Origin: Allobosea sp. CS1GBMeth4
GTDB lineage: Bacteria; Pseudomonadota; Alphaproteobacteria; Rhizobiales; Beijerinckiaceae
DNA: 64,000 nucleotides
NCBI RefSeq assembly: GCF_900185715.1
Contig: NZ_FYAS01000019.1
Location: 186,001 to 250,000, forward strand
Direction of reading: 5' to 3'
Below the pieces are notes generated by a model that saw nothing but the letters and a program-made list of their open reading frames with translations, did not search any database and was not told the DNA's origin. How positions within the stretch are numbered: the stretch's first letter is position 1; the number at the start of each line of letters is the position of its first letter. The position numbers and the translations under genes are program-made. Shown in pieces: positions 37,419-45,512 of this stretch.

Positions 37419-37565
37419 CCCCTCTCCCCTTGCGGGAGAGGGTCGGGGCGAGGGGTCGCGCGACGGTTCCGGCCGTGCGCCTTTTGAAACGCCAATCGGC
37501 AACGCTAGCGCGACCCCTCATCCGGCCGCTGCGCGGCCACCTTCTCCCACAGGGGGAGAAGGGAA
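37419..37565. repeat. Long inverted repeat between the two purine-transporter permeases
   Basis: Arms CCCCTCTCCCCTTGCGGGAG and CTTCTCCCACAGGGGGAGAA carry their own hairpins and flank an inner pair around GGGTCGCGCGAC / GCGCGACCCCTCATCC. It ends 10 bp before the next ATG, so its purine-rich end (37551-37566) supplies the only visible ribosome site of that gene. Confidence 0.75.
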
Positions 37566-37575
37566 GGCTTACCCC

Positions 37576-38499
37576 ATGACCGCCGCCATCCTCGTCTCGA
37601 TCTTCATGACCCTCGCCGCCGCGGCGACGCCGATCCTGCTTGCGGCGCTGGGCGAGCTCGTCACCGAGAAGGCGGGCGTCCTCAACCTCGGCGTCGAGGG
37701 CATGATGCTGTGCGGCGCCGTGGCGGGCTTCGCCGTCGCCTATTCCAGCGGAAGCGTGGCGCTCGGGCTCCTCGCCGCGACCGTGGCCGGCGTCGCGGCG
37801 GCGATGGTCTTCGCGCTGCTGACGCTCGGCCTCGGCTCCAACCAGGTCGCGACCGGCCTCGCCCTGACGATCTTCGGCATCGGCGCCTCCTCGCTGATCG
37901 GCGCCGGCTTCGTCGGGCGCACGATCGACCGGCTCGGGCCGCTCTTCCCGGCCGACTATGCGGCGCATCCCTGGCTGCGCCTCGCCTTCGGCCATGACGC
38001 GATCGTCTATCTCTCGCTCGCGCTCGTCGTCGCGGTCAGCCTGTTCCTGCGGCGGACGAAGGCCGGGCTGATCCTGCGCGCCGTCGGCGAGAACGCCGAC
38101 TCCGCCCATGCCATCGGCTATCGCGTGCTGGCGATCCGCGCGGCCGCGACCGCCTTCGGCGGGGCATTGGCCGGGCTCGGCGGCGCCTATTTCTCGCTGG
38201 CGCTGACCCCGATGTGGGCCGACCGGCTGACCGCGGGCCGCGGCTGGATCGCACTCGCCCTCGTCGTCTTCGCGGCCTGGAAGCCCGGCCGGCTCCTGGC
38301 CGGCGCCTATCTCTTCGGCGCGGTCGCGACCTTCGAGCTCCAGGCCAAGGCGGCCGGCTGGAGCCTCATTGCGCCCGAGGTGCTGGCGATGACACCCTAT
38401 CTTGCGACGATCATGGTTCTGACCATGATGTCGCTGGGACGACGGACCGGCGGACGGGATGCGCCCGCCTGCCTCGGCAAACCTTTCCCGACGCCCTGA
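37576..38499 (+). CDS. BMP-type purine/nucleoside ABC transporter permease 2
   Basis: 307-residue BPD_transp_2 permease. ALGELVTEKAGVLNLGVEGMMLCGAVAGF is the diagnostic opening of YufQ/NupQ-type permeases. LTLGLGSNQVATGLALTIFGIGASSLIG, RAVGENADSAHAIGY and GLGGAYFSLALTPMW follow. The ATG at 37576 is preceded by GAGAAGGGAAGG, which belongs to the adjacent palindromic repeat. It forms the heterodimeric channel with permease 1. The C-terminus is followed after 32 bp by the binding-protein gene. Confidence 0.93.
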   Translation: MTAAILVSIFMTLAAAATPILLAALGELVTEKAGVLNLGVEGMMLCGAVAGFAVAYSSGSVALGLLAATVAGVAAAMVFALLTLGLGSNQVATGLALTIFGIGASSLIGAGFVGRTIDRLGPLFPADYAAHPWLRLAFGHDAIVYLSLALVVAVSLFLRRTKAGLILRAVGENADSAHAIGYRVLAIRAAATAFGGALAGLGGAYFSLALTPMWADRLTAGRGWIALALVVFAAWKPGRLLAGAYLFGAVATFELQAKAAGWSLIAPEVLAMTPYLATIMVLTMMSLGRRTGGRDAPACLGKPFPTP

Positions 38500-38531
38500 C
38501 GGCGCCGCAACCGACAACGGGGAACACGACC

Positions 38532-39605
38532 ATGTCGACCATCATCACCCGCCGCACGCTCCTGGCCGGCGCAGCCGCGAGCTCGGTCCTGCCGTTCGCC
38601 GGCGCGCGTGCCCAGGCGCCGTTCGGCGTCGGCTTCATCTATGTCGGTCCGATCGGCGACCATGGCTGGAGCTGGACGCACGACCAGGGCCGCAAGGCGC
38701 TGGAGAAGGAATATGGCGACAAGATCAAGACCAGCTTCATCGAGAACGTCGCGGAGGGGCCGGATGCGGTGCGCGCCATCCGCCAGCTCGCCCAGGCCGG
38801 CAACCAGCTGATCTTCACCACCTCCTTCGGCTTCATGAATCCGACGATCCAGGTCGCCAAGCAGTTCCCGAAGATCAAGTTCGAGCACGCCACCGGCTAT
38901 CAGCGCGCCGAGAATGTCGCGACCTACAATGCCCGCTTCTACGAGGGCCGCGCCGTGATCGGCACCATCGCCGGGCACATGTCGAAATCCGGCCAGGCCG
39001 GCTACATCGCCTCTTTCCCGATCCCGGAGGTCGTGATGGGCATCAACGCTTTCCACCTCGCGGCGAAGAAGGTGAACCCGAACTTCAAGACGAAGGTGAT
39101 CTGGGCCTCGACCTGGTACGACCCGGCCAAGGAAGCGGACGCGGCCAAGGCCCTGATCGACCAGGGCTGCGACGTGATCAGCCAGCACACCGACAGCCCC
39201 GCCGCCCTGCAGGCGGCCGAGCAGCGCGGCGTCTTCGCCTTCGGCCAGGCCTCCGACATGAAGGCGTTCGCGCCCAAGGCGCAGCTCTCGGCCATCGTCG
39301 ACGATTGGTCGGGCTACTACGTCAAGCGCGTCAAGGAGGCGATGGACGGCAGCTGGAAGAGCGGCGACGTCTGGGGCGGCATCAAGGACGGCATGGTCAA
39401 GCTTGCGCCCTATAACGACGCCGTGACGCCGGCGGCCCGCGCCGCCGCCGACGAGGTGCAGAAGGGCATCGTCGCCGGAACGCTCCATCCCTTCACCGGC
39501 GAGCTCAAGGACCAGAAGGGCACGCTGCGCCTGAAGGCGGGCGAGACCGCCTCGGACGAGATCCTGTCCAAGATGGACTGGTATGTCGACGGCGTGCAGG
39601 CGTAA
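38532..39605 (+). CDS. BMP-family purine/nucleoside-binding protein
   Basis: 357-residue BMP (PnrA-like) substrate-binding protein. The signal ITRRTLLAGAAASSVLPFAGARAQ has a TRRTLL twin-arginine-like motif, so Tat export is possible. FGVGFIYVGPIGDHGWSWTHDQGRKAL is the classic BMP start with its ligand-contacting aromatic and Asp residues. FTTSFGFMNPTIQVAKQFP, YIASFPIPEVVMGINAF and ISQHTDSPAALQAAE follow. It gives specificity to the transporter encoded upstream and sits with xdhABC, which supports purine bases or nucleosides as ligand. Confidence 0.93.
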   Translation: MSTIITRRTLLAGAAASSVLPFAGARAQAPFGVGFIYVGPIGDHGWSWTHDQGRKALEKEYGDKIKTSFIENVAEGPDAVRAIRQLAQAGNQLIFTTSFGFMNPTIQVAKQFPKIKFEHATGYQRAENVATYNARFYEGRAVIGTIAGHMSKSGQAGYIASFPIPEVVMGINAFHLAAKKVNPNFKTKVIWASTWYDPAKEADAAKALIDQGCDVISQHTDSPAALQAAEQRGVFAFGQASDMKAFAPKAQLSAIVDDWSGYYVKRVKEAMDGSWKSGDVWGGIKDGMVKLAPYNDAVTPAARAAADEVQKGIVAGTLHPFTGELKDQKGTLRLKAGETASDEILSKMDWYVDGVQA

Positions 39606-39622
39606 GGCGGCAGTCAAGCCAG

Positions 39623-39729
39623 CGTCATGCTCGGGCTTGACCCGAGCATCTCTTGCCGGTGGATGCGCGGTCAGCGCCTTCTCGTCACGAGCTTCTCGGG
39701 CCTGCGCTTCGCTTCGCCCGAGAATGACG
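39623..39729. repeat. Palindromic repeat after the BMP gene
   Basis: Starts GCGTCATGCTCGGGCTTGACC and ends CTTCGCCCGAGAATGACG; the left end folds on itself (GCTCGGG / CCCGAGC). Same family as 21853, 28603, 41050 and 49221. It lies at the end of the purine operon and may protect its mRNA end. Confidence 0.75.
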
Positions 39730-39766
39730 CTCTTCGCCACGCAAGAAATTCCCCATGAGAACCCCC

Positions 39767-39795
39767 TTGCAGATATTTTAAGCTTGAAACAATAT
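39767..39795 (+). promoter_or_regulatory. Candidate promoter with AAGCTT palindrome in the spacer (LivK-type operon)
   Basis: TTGCAG (39767-39772), 17-bp spacer, CAATAT (39790-39795). The spacer holds TTTTAAGCTTGAAA (39776-39789), a near-perfect palindrome also found upstream of the monooxygenase gene at 47161-47174. A regulator bound there would block RNA polymerase. The promoter boxes are weak matches. Confidence 0.4.
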
Positions 39796-39872
39796 GGCTG
39801 AGGCCGCCGTCTGGACGGGGATGGGGAACCCCGCCGGCGGCGCATTTGGCAGGTCCCGGGAGGACATCAGAC

Positions 39873-41042
39873 ATGACGCTCAAATTCAGCCTGTCGCTCG
39901 GTGCCGGCGTGCTCGCGCTCGGCCTCTCGGCCGCGCAGGCGCAGGAGCCCTTGAAGATCGGCGTGGTCAGCGTGCTGACCGGGCCCGCGGCCGCGCTCGG
40001 CCAGCAGGTCCGCGACGGCTTCCAGCTCGCGGTCGACCAGAACGGCGGCAAGCTCGGCGGCGTGCCGGTGCAGATCACCGTGATCGACGACGAGCTCAAG
40101 CCGGACGTCGCGGTCGGCAAGGTGCGCGGCTTCGTCGAGGGCGGCAAGGTCGACTTCGTCGTCGGCCCGGTGTTCTCGAACATCCTCGGCGCGATCGCCA
40201 AGCCGGTGCTCGATTCCGGCGCCTTCCTGATCAGCCCGAACGCCGGACCGTCGACCATGGCGGGCAAGGCCTGCCACCAGAACTTCTTCGTGACCTCGTA
40301 CCAGAACGACCAGGTCCACGAGGTGCTGGGCAAATACGCGCAGGACCAGAACTACAAGAAGGCCTATATCATCGCGCCGAACTACCAGGCGGGTAAGGAC
40401 TCGCTCGCCGGCTTCAAGCGCTACTTCAAGGGCGAGGTCATCGACGAGGTCTATGTCCCGCTGAACGCGCTCGACTTCTCCGCCGAGCTCGCCAAGATCG
40501 CCTCGGCCAAGCCTGACGTCGTCTTCGCCTTCCTGCCCGGCGGTCTCGGCGTCAACTTCGTCAAGCAATGGTCGCAGGCGGGGCTCACCGGCAAGGTGCC
40601 CTTCCTCTCGGCCTTCACGGTCGACGAATCGACCCTGCCGGCGCAGCAGGACGCTGCGGTCGGCATGTTCGGCGGCATGACTTGGGCCCCGAACATGGAC
40701 AACCCGCAAACGAAGAAGTTCGTCGCGGCCTATGAGGCGGCCTACAAGATCGTGCCCGGCTCCTACGCCCAGCAGGCCTATGACGCGGCGCAACTGATCG
40801 ACTCCGCGGTCAAGGCCGCCGGCGGCACGGCCGACAAGGACAAGCTGCGCGCCGCGATCAAGAAGGCGGACTTCACCTCGCTGCGCGGCAAGTTCAAGTT
40901 CAACACCAATGGCTACCCGATCCAGGACTTCTACCTGGTCAAGGTCGCCAAGCGGCCGGACGGCAAGTTCCAGACCGAGATCGCCCAGAAGGTGTTCGCG
41001 GATTACGCCGACCCGCACGCGAAGGATTGCGCGCTGAAGTGA
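39873..41042 (+). CDS. LivK-type ABC transporter substrate-binding protein
   Basis: 389-residue Peripla_BP_6 protein. The signal peptide (1-23, ending SAAQAQ) precedes EPLKIGVVSVLTGPAAALGQQVRDGFQ. FVVGPVFSNILGAIAKPVL, SPNAGPSTMAGKACHQNFF and TSYQNDQVHEVLGKYAQ differ from classical leucine-binding proteins and resemble members that bind aromatic acids or other non-amino-acid ligands. GGGAGG precedes the ATG at 39873. It is the first gene of a LivKHMGF-plus-cupin operon; a palindromic repeat separates it from the permease genes. The ligand is inferred only loosely. Confidence 0.9.
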   Translation: MTLKFSLSLGAGVLALGLSAAQAQEPLKIGVVSVLTGPAAALGQQVRDGFQLAVDQNGGKLGGVPVQITVIDDELKPDVAVGKVRGFVEGGKVDFVVGPVFSNILGAIAKPVLDSGAFLISPNAGPSTMAGKACHQNFFVTSYQNDQVHEVLGKYAQDQNYKKAYIIAPNYQAGKDSLAGFKRYFKGEVIDEVYVPLNALDFSAELAKIASAKPDVVFAFLPGGLGVNFVKQWSQAGLTGKVPFLSAFTVDESTLPAQQDAAVGMFGGMTWAPNMDNPQTKKFVAAYEAAYKIVPGSYAQQAYDAAQLIDSAVKAAGGTADKDKLRAAIKKADFTSLRGKFKFNTNGYPIQDFYLVKVAKRPDGKFQTEIAQKVFADYADPHAKDCALK

Positions 41043-41049
41043 CGCGAAG

Positions 41050-41127
41050 CGTCATCCTCGGGCGGAGCGCAGCTTCGACCCGAGGATCTCCTTCCAAGAG
41101 ATGCTCGGGTCGAGCCCGCGCATGACG
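41050..41127. repeat. Palindromic repeat between LivK-type and LivH genes
   Basis: Contains GCGTCATCCTCGGGCGGAGC, CGACCCGAGGATCTC and ATGCTCGGGTCGAGCCCGCG, ending CATGACG. It is a shorter member of the 21853/39623 family, placed exactly at the binding-protein to permease junction. Confidence 0.7.
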
Positions 41128-41140
41128 GGATAGCTTTGCC

Positions 41141-42067
41141 ATGACCGCCAGCCTCCTCATCGTCCAGATCCTGAACGGGCTGCAGCTCGGCATCCTGCTG
41201 TTCCTGGTGGCGGCAGGGCTGACGCTGGTCTTCGGCGTGATGGACTTCATCAACCTGGCGCACGGCGTGCAGTACATGCTCGGCGCCTATCTGGCGGTGA
41301 CCTTCGTCGCGCTGACCGGCTCGTTCGTGCTCGGGCTGGTGCTGGCGCTGGCGGCGGCGCTGGCCATCGGCCTCGCGCTCGAATTCCTGGTCTTCCGCCA
41401 TCTCTACGAGCGCGACCATCTCGACCAGGTCCTCGCGACCTTCGGGCTGATCCTGCTGCTCAACCAGAGCGTCAAGATGATCTGGGGCGCGGCTCCCCTC
41501 TCCGTCCCGGTGCCGGACTTTCTCAGCGGCAATGTCGCGCTGATGGACGGCATCCTCTATCCCGTCTACCGCTTCGCGCTGATCGGCGCGGGGCTTGGCG
41601 TCGGCGCCCTGCTCTGGTTCATCGTCGAGAAGACGCGGACCGGCATGCTGCTCCGCGCCGGCGCCTCGAACGCGCCGATGGTCTCGGCGCTCGGCGTCGA
41701 CATCCGCAAGCTGTTCATGATCGTCTTCGCCTTCGGCACCATGCTGGCCGGCTTCGCCGGCGCGATGGCGGCACCGATCCTCTCGGTCGAGCCCGGCATG
41801 GGCGACACGGTGCTGATCCTCGCCTTCGTCGTGATCGTCATCGGCGGAATCGGCTCGATCCGCGGCGCCTTCGTCGCGGCGCTCATCGTCGGCCTGGTCG
41901 ATACGCTCGGCCGCTCCTTCATGAACGATCTGCTCCGGCTGTTCATGAGCGCCCCCTCGGCACGGGCGACCGGCGCCGCCCTGTCCTCGATGCTGATCTA
42001 TCTGCTGATGGCGGTGGTGCTGTTCCTCCGGCCCGAAGGCCTCCTGCCGGCGCGGGGGCGGACATGA
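41141..42067 (+). CDS. livH: LivH-type ABC permease
   Basis: 308-residue inner-membrane permease of the branched-chain amino acid class. LIVQILNGLQLGILLFLVAAGLTLVFGVMDFINLAHG is the signature N-terminus. VLATFGLILLLNQSVKMIWG, LLRAGASNAPMVSALGVDIRKLF and FVVIVIGGIGSIRGAFVAALIVG are the other conserved blocks. It overlaps the livM start by 4 bp. In this operon the cargo is set by the upstream binding protein and need not be an amino acid. Confidence 0.93.
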   Translation: MTASLLIVQILNGLQLGILLFLVAAGLTLVFGVMDFINLAHGVQYMLGAYLAVTFVALTGSFVLGLVLALAAALAIGLALEFLVFRHLYERDHLDQVLATFGLILLLNQSVKMIWGAAPLSVPVPDFLSGNVALMDGILYPVYRFALIGAGLGVGALLWFIVEKTRTGMLLRAGASNAPMVSALGVDIRKLFMIVFAFGTMLAGFAGAMAAPILSVEPGMGDTVLILAFVVIVIGGIGSIRGAFVAALIVGLVDTLGRSFMNDLLRLFMSAPSARATGAALSSMLIYLLMAVVLFLRPEGLLPARGRT

Positions 42068-43056
42068 GCGCCGCTGCCACGACGGCCGAGGTCACCAGCG
42101 TCGCGCCGCCGCCGGAGCGCGCCAAGGTCCTGCTCCCGGCCATCCTGTTCCTTCTGCTGGCGCTGGCGCCGCTCGCCGTCACGCTCGGCATGCCGGCCGG
42201 CTGGCTCGCCCTGCTGACGCGCGCGATGATCTTCGCCATCGCCGCGCTCTCGCTCGACCTGATCCTCGGCGTCGGCGGGCTCGTCTCCTTCGGCCACGCC
42301 GCCTTCATCGGGATCGGCGCTTACGTCACCGGCATCATGATCACCGAAGGCAGGAGCGAAGCGCTCGTGATCCTGCCGGCGATCCTGGCCGCCTGTGCGG
42401 TGTTCGGCGCCATCACCGGCGCGGTCTGCCTGCGCACGCGCGGCGTCGCCTTCATCATGATCACGCTCGCCTTCGGCCAGATGGTCTATTTCCTGGCGCA
42501 GGCGCTCTCGGCCTATGGCGGCGACGACGGGCTGACGCTCTACGAGACGAGCCGTTTTCTCGGCTTCGATCCGTTCGCGAACCGCATCGCCTTCTTCTAC
42601 ACGGTGCTGGCGGCCCTCGCGGGCGCCTACCTCCTGATCCGCGGCCTCGTCGCCTCGCGCTTCGGCCGGGTGCTCCGGGCTGCGCGGGAGAACCCGACCC
42701 GCGTCAGCGTCACCGGCTTCGACGTCACCCGCGTGCGCCTCGTCGCCTATGTGATCAGCGGCATGCTGGCGGGCTTGTCCGGCTTCTTCCTCGCCAACCA
42801 CACCGAGTTCGTCAGCCCGGCCTTCATGTCCTGGCAGCGTTCGGGCGAGCTGATCTTCATGGCGGTGCTCGGCGGCGTCGGCTCGCTGCACGGCGCGATC
42901 ATCGGCGCCATCGCCTATCTGATCGCCGAGGACGCGCTCTCGCATCTGACCGAGCATTGGCGCGCCATCTTCGGGCCGTTGATCGTCCTCTTCGTCCTGT
43001 TCACGCGCGGCGGCATCGTCGGGCTGCTGCGCAAGCTGGGCTCGCGCCATGGCTGA
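42064..43056 (+). CDS. livM: LivM-type ABC permease
   Basis: 330-residue permease. IFAIAALSLDLILGVGGLVSFGHAAFIGIGAYVTG is the LivM signature. GVAFIMITLAFGQMVYF, LRAARENPTRVSVTGFDVTRVRLVAYVISGMLAGLSG and FMAVLGGVGSLHGAIIGAI follow. Coupled to livH by ATGA overlap and overlapping livG by 8 bp. Forms the channel with LivH. Confidence 0.93.
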   Translation: MSAAATTAEVTSVAPPPERAKVLLPAILFLLLALAPLAVTLGMPAGWLALLTRAMIFAIAALSLDLILGVGGLVSFGHAAFIGIGAYVTGIMITEGRSEALVILPAILAACAVFGAITGAVCLRTRGVAFIMITLAFGQMVYFLAQALSAYGGDDGLTLYETSRFLGFDPFANRIAFFYTVLAALAGAYLLIRGLVASRFGRVLRAARENPTRVSVTGFDVTRVRLVAYVISGMLAGLSGFFLANHTEFVSPAFMSWQRSGELIFMAVLGGVGSLHGAIIGAIAYLIAEDALSHLTEHWRAIFGPLIVLFVLFTRGGIVGLLRKLGSRHG

Positions 43057-43798
43057 GCCGGTCCTCGCCCTCGACGGCGTGCGCAAATCCTTCGGCGCGC
43101 TGAAGGTGACCGACGGCGTCAGCCTCGCCGTCGCGCCGGGGGAGTTGCATGCGCTGATCGGCCCGAACGGCGCCGGCAAGACCACGCTGGTCCACCAGAT
43201 CTCCGGCATGCTCAGGCCGGATGCGGGCACGATCCGCTTCCGCGGCCAGGACGTCACCGCGCTCGATGCGCAGAGGCGCGCCCGCCACGGCCTGGCCCGG
43301 ACTTTCCAGATCACCTCCACCATCGCCTCGCTCTCGGCGCTGGAGAATGTCGCGCTCGGGGTGCAGGCCAGGGCGGCCCACCCGCTCTCCTTCTTCCGCA
43401 ATGCCGCCAGCGACGAGCGCCTCAACCGTCCCGCCCGCGCCGCGTTGGACGCCGTCGGCCTGTCGGATCGCGCGCACATTCCCGCCGGCAGCCTGTCGCA
43501 TGGCGAGAAGCGGGCGCTGGAGATCGCCATGGCGCTGGCGCTGGAGCCGGCGGCGATCCTGCTCGACGAGCCGCTCGCCGGCGTCGGCAAGGAGGAGGGC
43601 GAGCGGTTGATCGCGCTGCTGAGGAGCCTGAAGGGGCGCTACGCCATGCTGCTGGTCGAGCACGACATGGAGGCGGTCTTCGCGCTGGCCGACACCGTCA
43701 GCGTGCTGGTCTATGGCCGCGTCATCGCCTCGGGCGATCCGGCGAGCGTCAGGGCCGATCCGGCCGTGCGCGAAGCCTATCTCGGCGAGGAGGGCTGA
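43049..43798 (+). CDS. livG: LivG-type ABC ATPase
   Basis: 249-residue ATPase. Walker A GPNGAGKTT is at 38-46. ARTFQITSTIASLSALENVALGVQA, signature LSHGEKRALEIAMAL, Walker B ILLDEPLAGVG and switch VEHDMEAVFALAD follow; all match LivG. The signature reads LSHGEKR instead of LSYGxQR, within family range. It lies between livM and livF with overlapping ends. Confidence 0.93.
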   Translation: MAEPVLALDGVRKSFGALKVTDGVSLAVAPGELHALIGPNGAGKTTLVHQISGMLRPDAGTIRFRGQDVTALDAQRRARHGLARTFQITSTIASLSALENVALGVQARAAHPLSFFRNAASDERLNRPARAALDAVGLSDRAHIPAGSLSHGEKRALEIAMALALEPAAILLDEPLAGVGKEEGERLIALLRSLKGRYAMLLVEHDMEAVFALADTVSVLVYGRVIASGDPASVRADPAVREAYLGEEG

Positions 43799-44496
43799 TG
43801 CTGACCGTCGAGAACCTCGATGCCGGCTATGGCGAAGCGCAGATCCTGTTCGGCGTCGATCTGTCGGTCGGCGCCGGCGAGGTCGTCACCCTGCTCGGCC
43901 GCAACGGCATGGGCAAGACCACGACCGTGCGGGCCATCATGGGGCTGATCCCGCCGCGCTCCGGGCGCGTCAGCTTCGGCGGCGTCGACCTCACCGGCAG
44001 CGCCCCGTTCCGGCTGGCGCAGGCCGGCATCGGGCTCGTGCCGGAGGGGCGGCAGATCTTCCCGACGCTCTCGGTCGAGGAGAACCTCGTCGCGACCGCG
44101 GCCAGCCGCTTCGGGCCGCCGCGCTGGACGCTGGAGCGCATCTACGCCTTCATGCCACGGCTCGCCGAGCGCAAGGCCAACCGCGGCAACCAGCTCTCCG
44201 GCGGCGAGCAGCAGATGCTGGCGATCGGCCGCGCCCTCATGACCAATCCCAAGCTGGTCATCCTCGACGAGGCGACCGAGGGGCTGGCGCCGATCATCCG
44301 GCAGGAGATCTGGTCCTGCCTGTCGGCTCTGAAGGCCGAGGGCGAGTCGATCCTGGTCATCGACAAGAACGTCGATGCGCTGGCGAGGATCGCCGACCGG
44401 CATGTCGTGCTGGAGAAGGGCCGGGTCGCCTGGCGCGGCACGAGCGACGAATTGCGCAGCGACAGCGCGGTCAAGGACCGCTTCCTGCATCTCTAG
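43798..44496 (+). CDS. livF: LivF-type ABC ATPase
   Basis: 232-residue ATPase. Walker A GRNGMGKTT is at 34-42. GIGLVPEGRQIFPTLSVEENL is the LivF hallmark, followed by signature LSGGEQQMLAIGRALM, Walker B LVILDEATEGLAP and the degenerate switch VIDKNVDALARIAD. Walker B carries DEATEG instead of DEPSEG, which is common in this group. Its ATG shares one base with the livG stop. A cupin gene follows after 14 bp. Confidence 0.93.
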   Translation: MLTVENLDAGYGEAQILFGVDLSVGAGEVVTLLGRNGMGKTTTVRAIMGLIPPRSGRVSFGGVDLTGSAPFRLAQAGIGLVPEGRQIFPTLSVEENLVATAASRFGPPRWTLERIYAFMPRLAERKANRGNQLSGGEQQMLAIGRALMTNPKLVILDEATEGLAPIIRQEIWSCLSALKAEGESILVIDKNVDALARIADRHVVLEKGRVAWRGTSDELRSDSAVKDRFLHL

Positions 44497-44510
44497 GGAG
44501 GACACCGACG

Positions 44511-44969
44511 ATGAAGCCACTGACCGCCGGCGTGACCAGGGCCAATGAGGGGATCGATGCGATCTCCTGGAACATCCTCGGCCAGACCTATGTGCCGAAG
44601 ACGCTGAGCGAATCGAGCTTCTCCTGGCACGCCACCTTCCCGCCCGGCACCTTCGTGCCGCCGCACATCCATCCGACCCAGGACGAGTTCATCTACATGC
44701 TGGAGGGCCGGCTCGATCTGGTGCTCGACGGCCAGGAATCGCATGCCCTCCCCGGCGATCTGATCCGGCTGCCACGCAACGTTCCGCATGGTCTGTTCAA
44801 CAAGAGCGACGCGCCGGTGAAGTGCCTGTTCTGGGTCTCGCCGACCGGCCGGCTCTACGACCTGTTCTGGGCGATCCACTCGATGACGGAACAGAATCCG
44901 GCCGAAGTCGTTGCGCTATCGGCGCGCTACGAAGTCGACTTCCTGCCGCCGCCGCCCGAAGGCGCTTGA
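44511..44969 (+). CDS. Cupin-domain protein co-transcribed with the Liv-type transporter
   Basis: 152-residue single-domain cupin. Motif 1 GTFVPPHIHPTQDEFIYMLEG supplies His52, His54 and Glu59. Motif 2 GDLIRLPRNVPHGLFN supplies His93, giving a complete 3-His/1-Glu metal site. Such proteins are often dioxygenases, isomerases or sensors acting on small aromatics or sugars. GGGAGG precedes the ATG by 8 nt and the gap from livF is 14 bp, so it is part of the transporter operon. Its reaction is unknown; the context suggests it handles the imported compound. Confidence 0.85.
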   Translation: MKPLTAGVTRANEGIDAISWNILGQTYVPKTLSESSFSWHATFPPGTFVPPHIHPTQDEFIYMLEGRLDLVLDGQESHALPGDLIRLPRNVPHGLFNKSDAPVKCLFWVSPTGRLYDLFWAIHSMTEQNPAEVVALSARYEVDFLPPPPEGA

Positions 44970-45063
44970 ACGAAAGGCGGTTCGCGCGCCAGGGATGAAG
45001 CGGCCGGGCATCGGCCGCTCGTTCGGCCCTTGGCAGGTTGAGGCATCCGCAGAGGAGGTTTCG

Positions 45064-45405
45064 ATGAAAACTGCCCTGTTCGCCTTCGCCGTTCCGCTGT
45101 TCGCAACCGCCGCCGAAGCCATGCCGCCGGCCGTACCGGCGCCGGCCGGCCTGCCGATCGAGCAGGTGCAGATGCAGTGCGACTATAATCGCTGCGTCGA
45201 CGTGCGCACGGGCGTCTACACGCAGAGCACCTGTAACCGGCGCGGCTGCTTCCCGCTCGGTGGTCCGCGCGGCCAGCTCGGCCCCTATGGCGAGGATTAT
45301 CGCTATGGCCGTGGTCGCCGCGGCTATTACGACGACGGCTATTATGGCGGCGGCTACTATCGCGGCCGGCGCCAGTATAGCGGCAGCCCCTATGGCGGCT
45401 GGTGA
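45064..45405 (+). CDS. Small secreted Gly/Tyr/Arg-rich protein
   Basis: 113 residues of unknown function. A signal peptide (1-19, ending ATAAEA) precedes a proline-rich stretch and a four-cysteine region (C39, C44, then CNRRGC). The C-terminal third is low complexity: repeated GYY, RGRR and YGGG motifs. Four cysteines suggest two disulfides in the periplasm. GAGGAGG lies 6 nt before the ATG. Similar GY-rich exported proteins are frequent in Rhizobiales, but I do not recognise a family with known function. It follows the cupin gene after 94 bp. Confidence 0.7.
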   Translation: MKTALFAFAVPLFATAAEAMPPAVPAPAGLPIEQVQMQCDYNRCVDVRTGVYTQSTCNRRGCFPLGGPRGQLGPYGEDYRYGRGRRGYYDDGYYGGGYYRGRRQYSGSPYGGW

Positions 45406-45512
45406 CGGTCCGACGCCGGACAGCCGCGGTTAAGGATAAGCCGAACTTGCCGGTGAAGCCGGCGGCGATCGGGCGCATGATCTCGGCTCGAGTCAGAACG
45501 AGGGCCAGGACC

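Noticed and set aside
37419..37565. Insertion sequence remnant
   Set aside because: No transposase fragment and no target duplication are visible; the composition is that of a palindromic intergenic repeat.
39873..41042. Leucine-specific binding protein
   Set aside because: The ligand-site blocks differ from the leucine-type protein at 25741, and the operon contains a cupin, so amino acid specificity is not supported.
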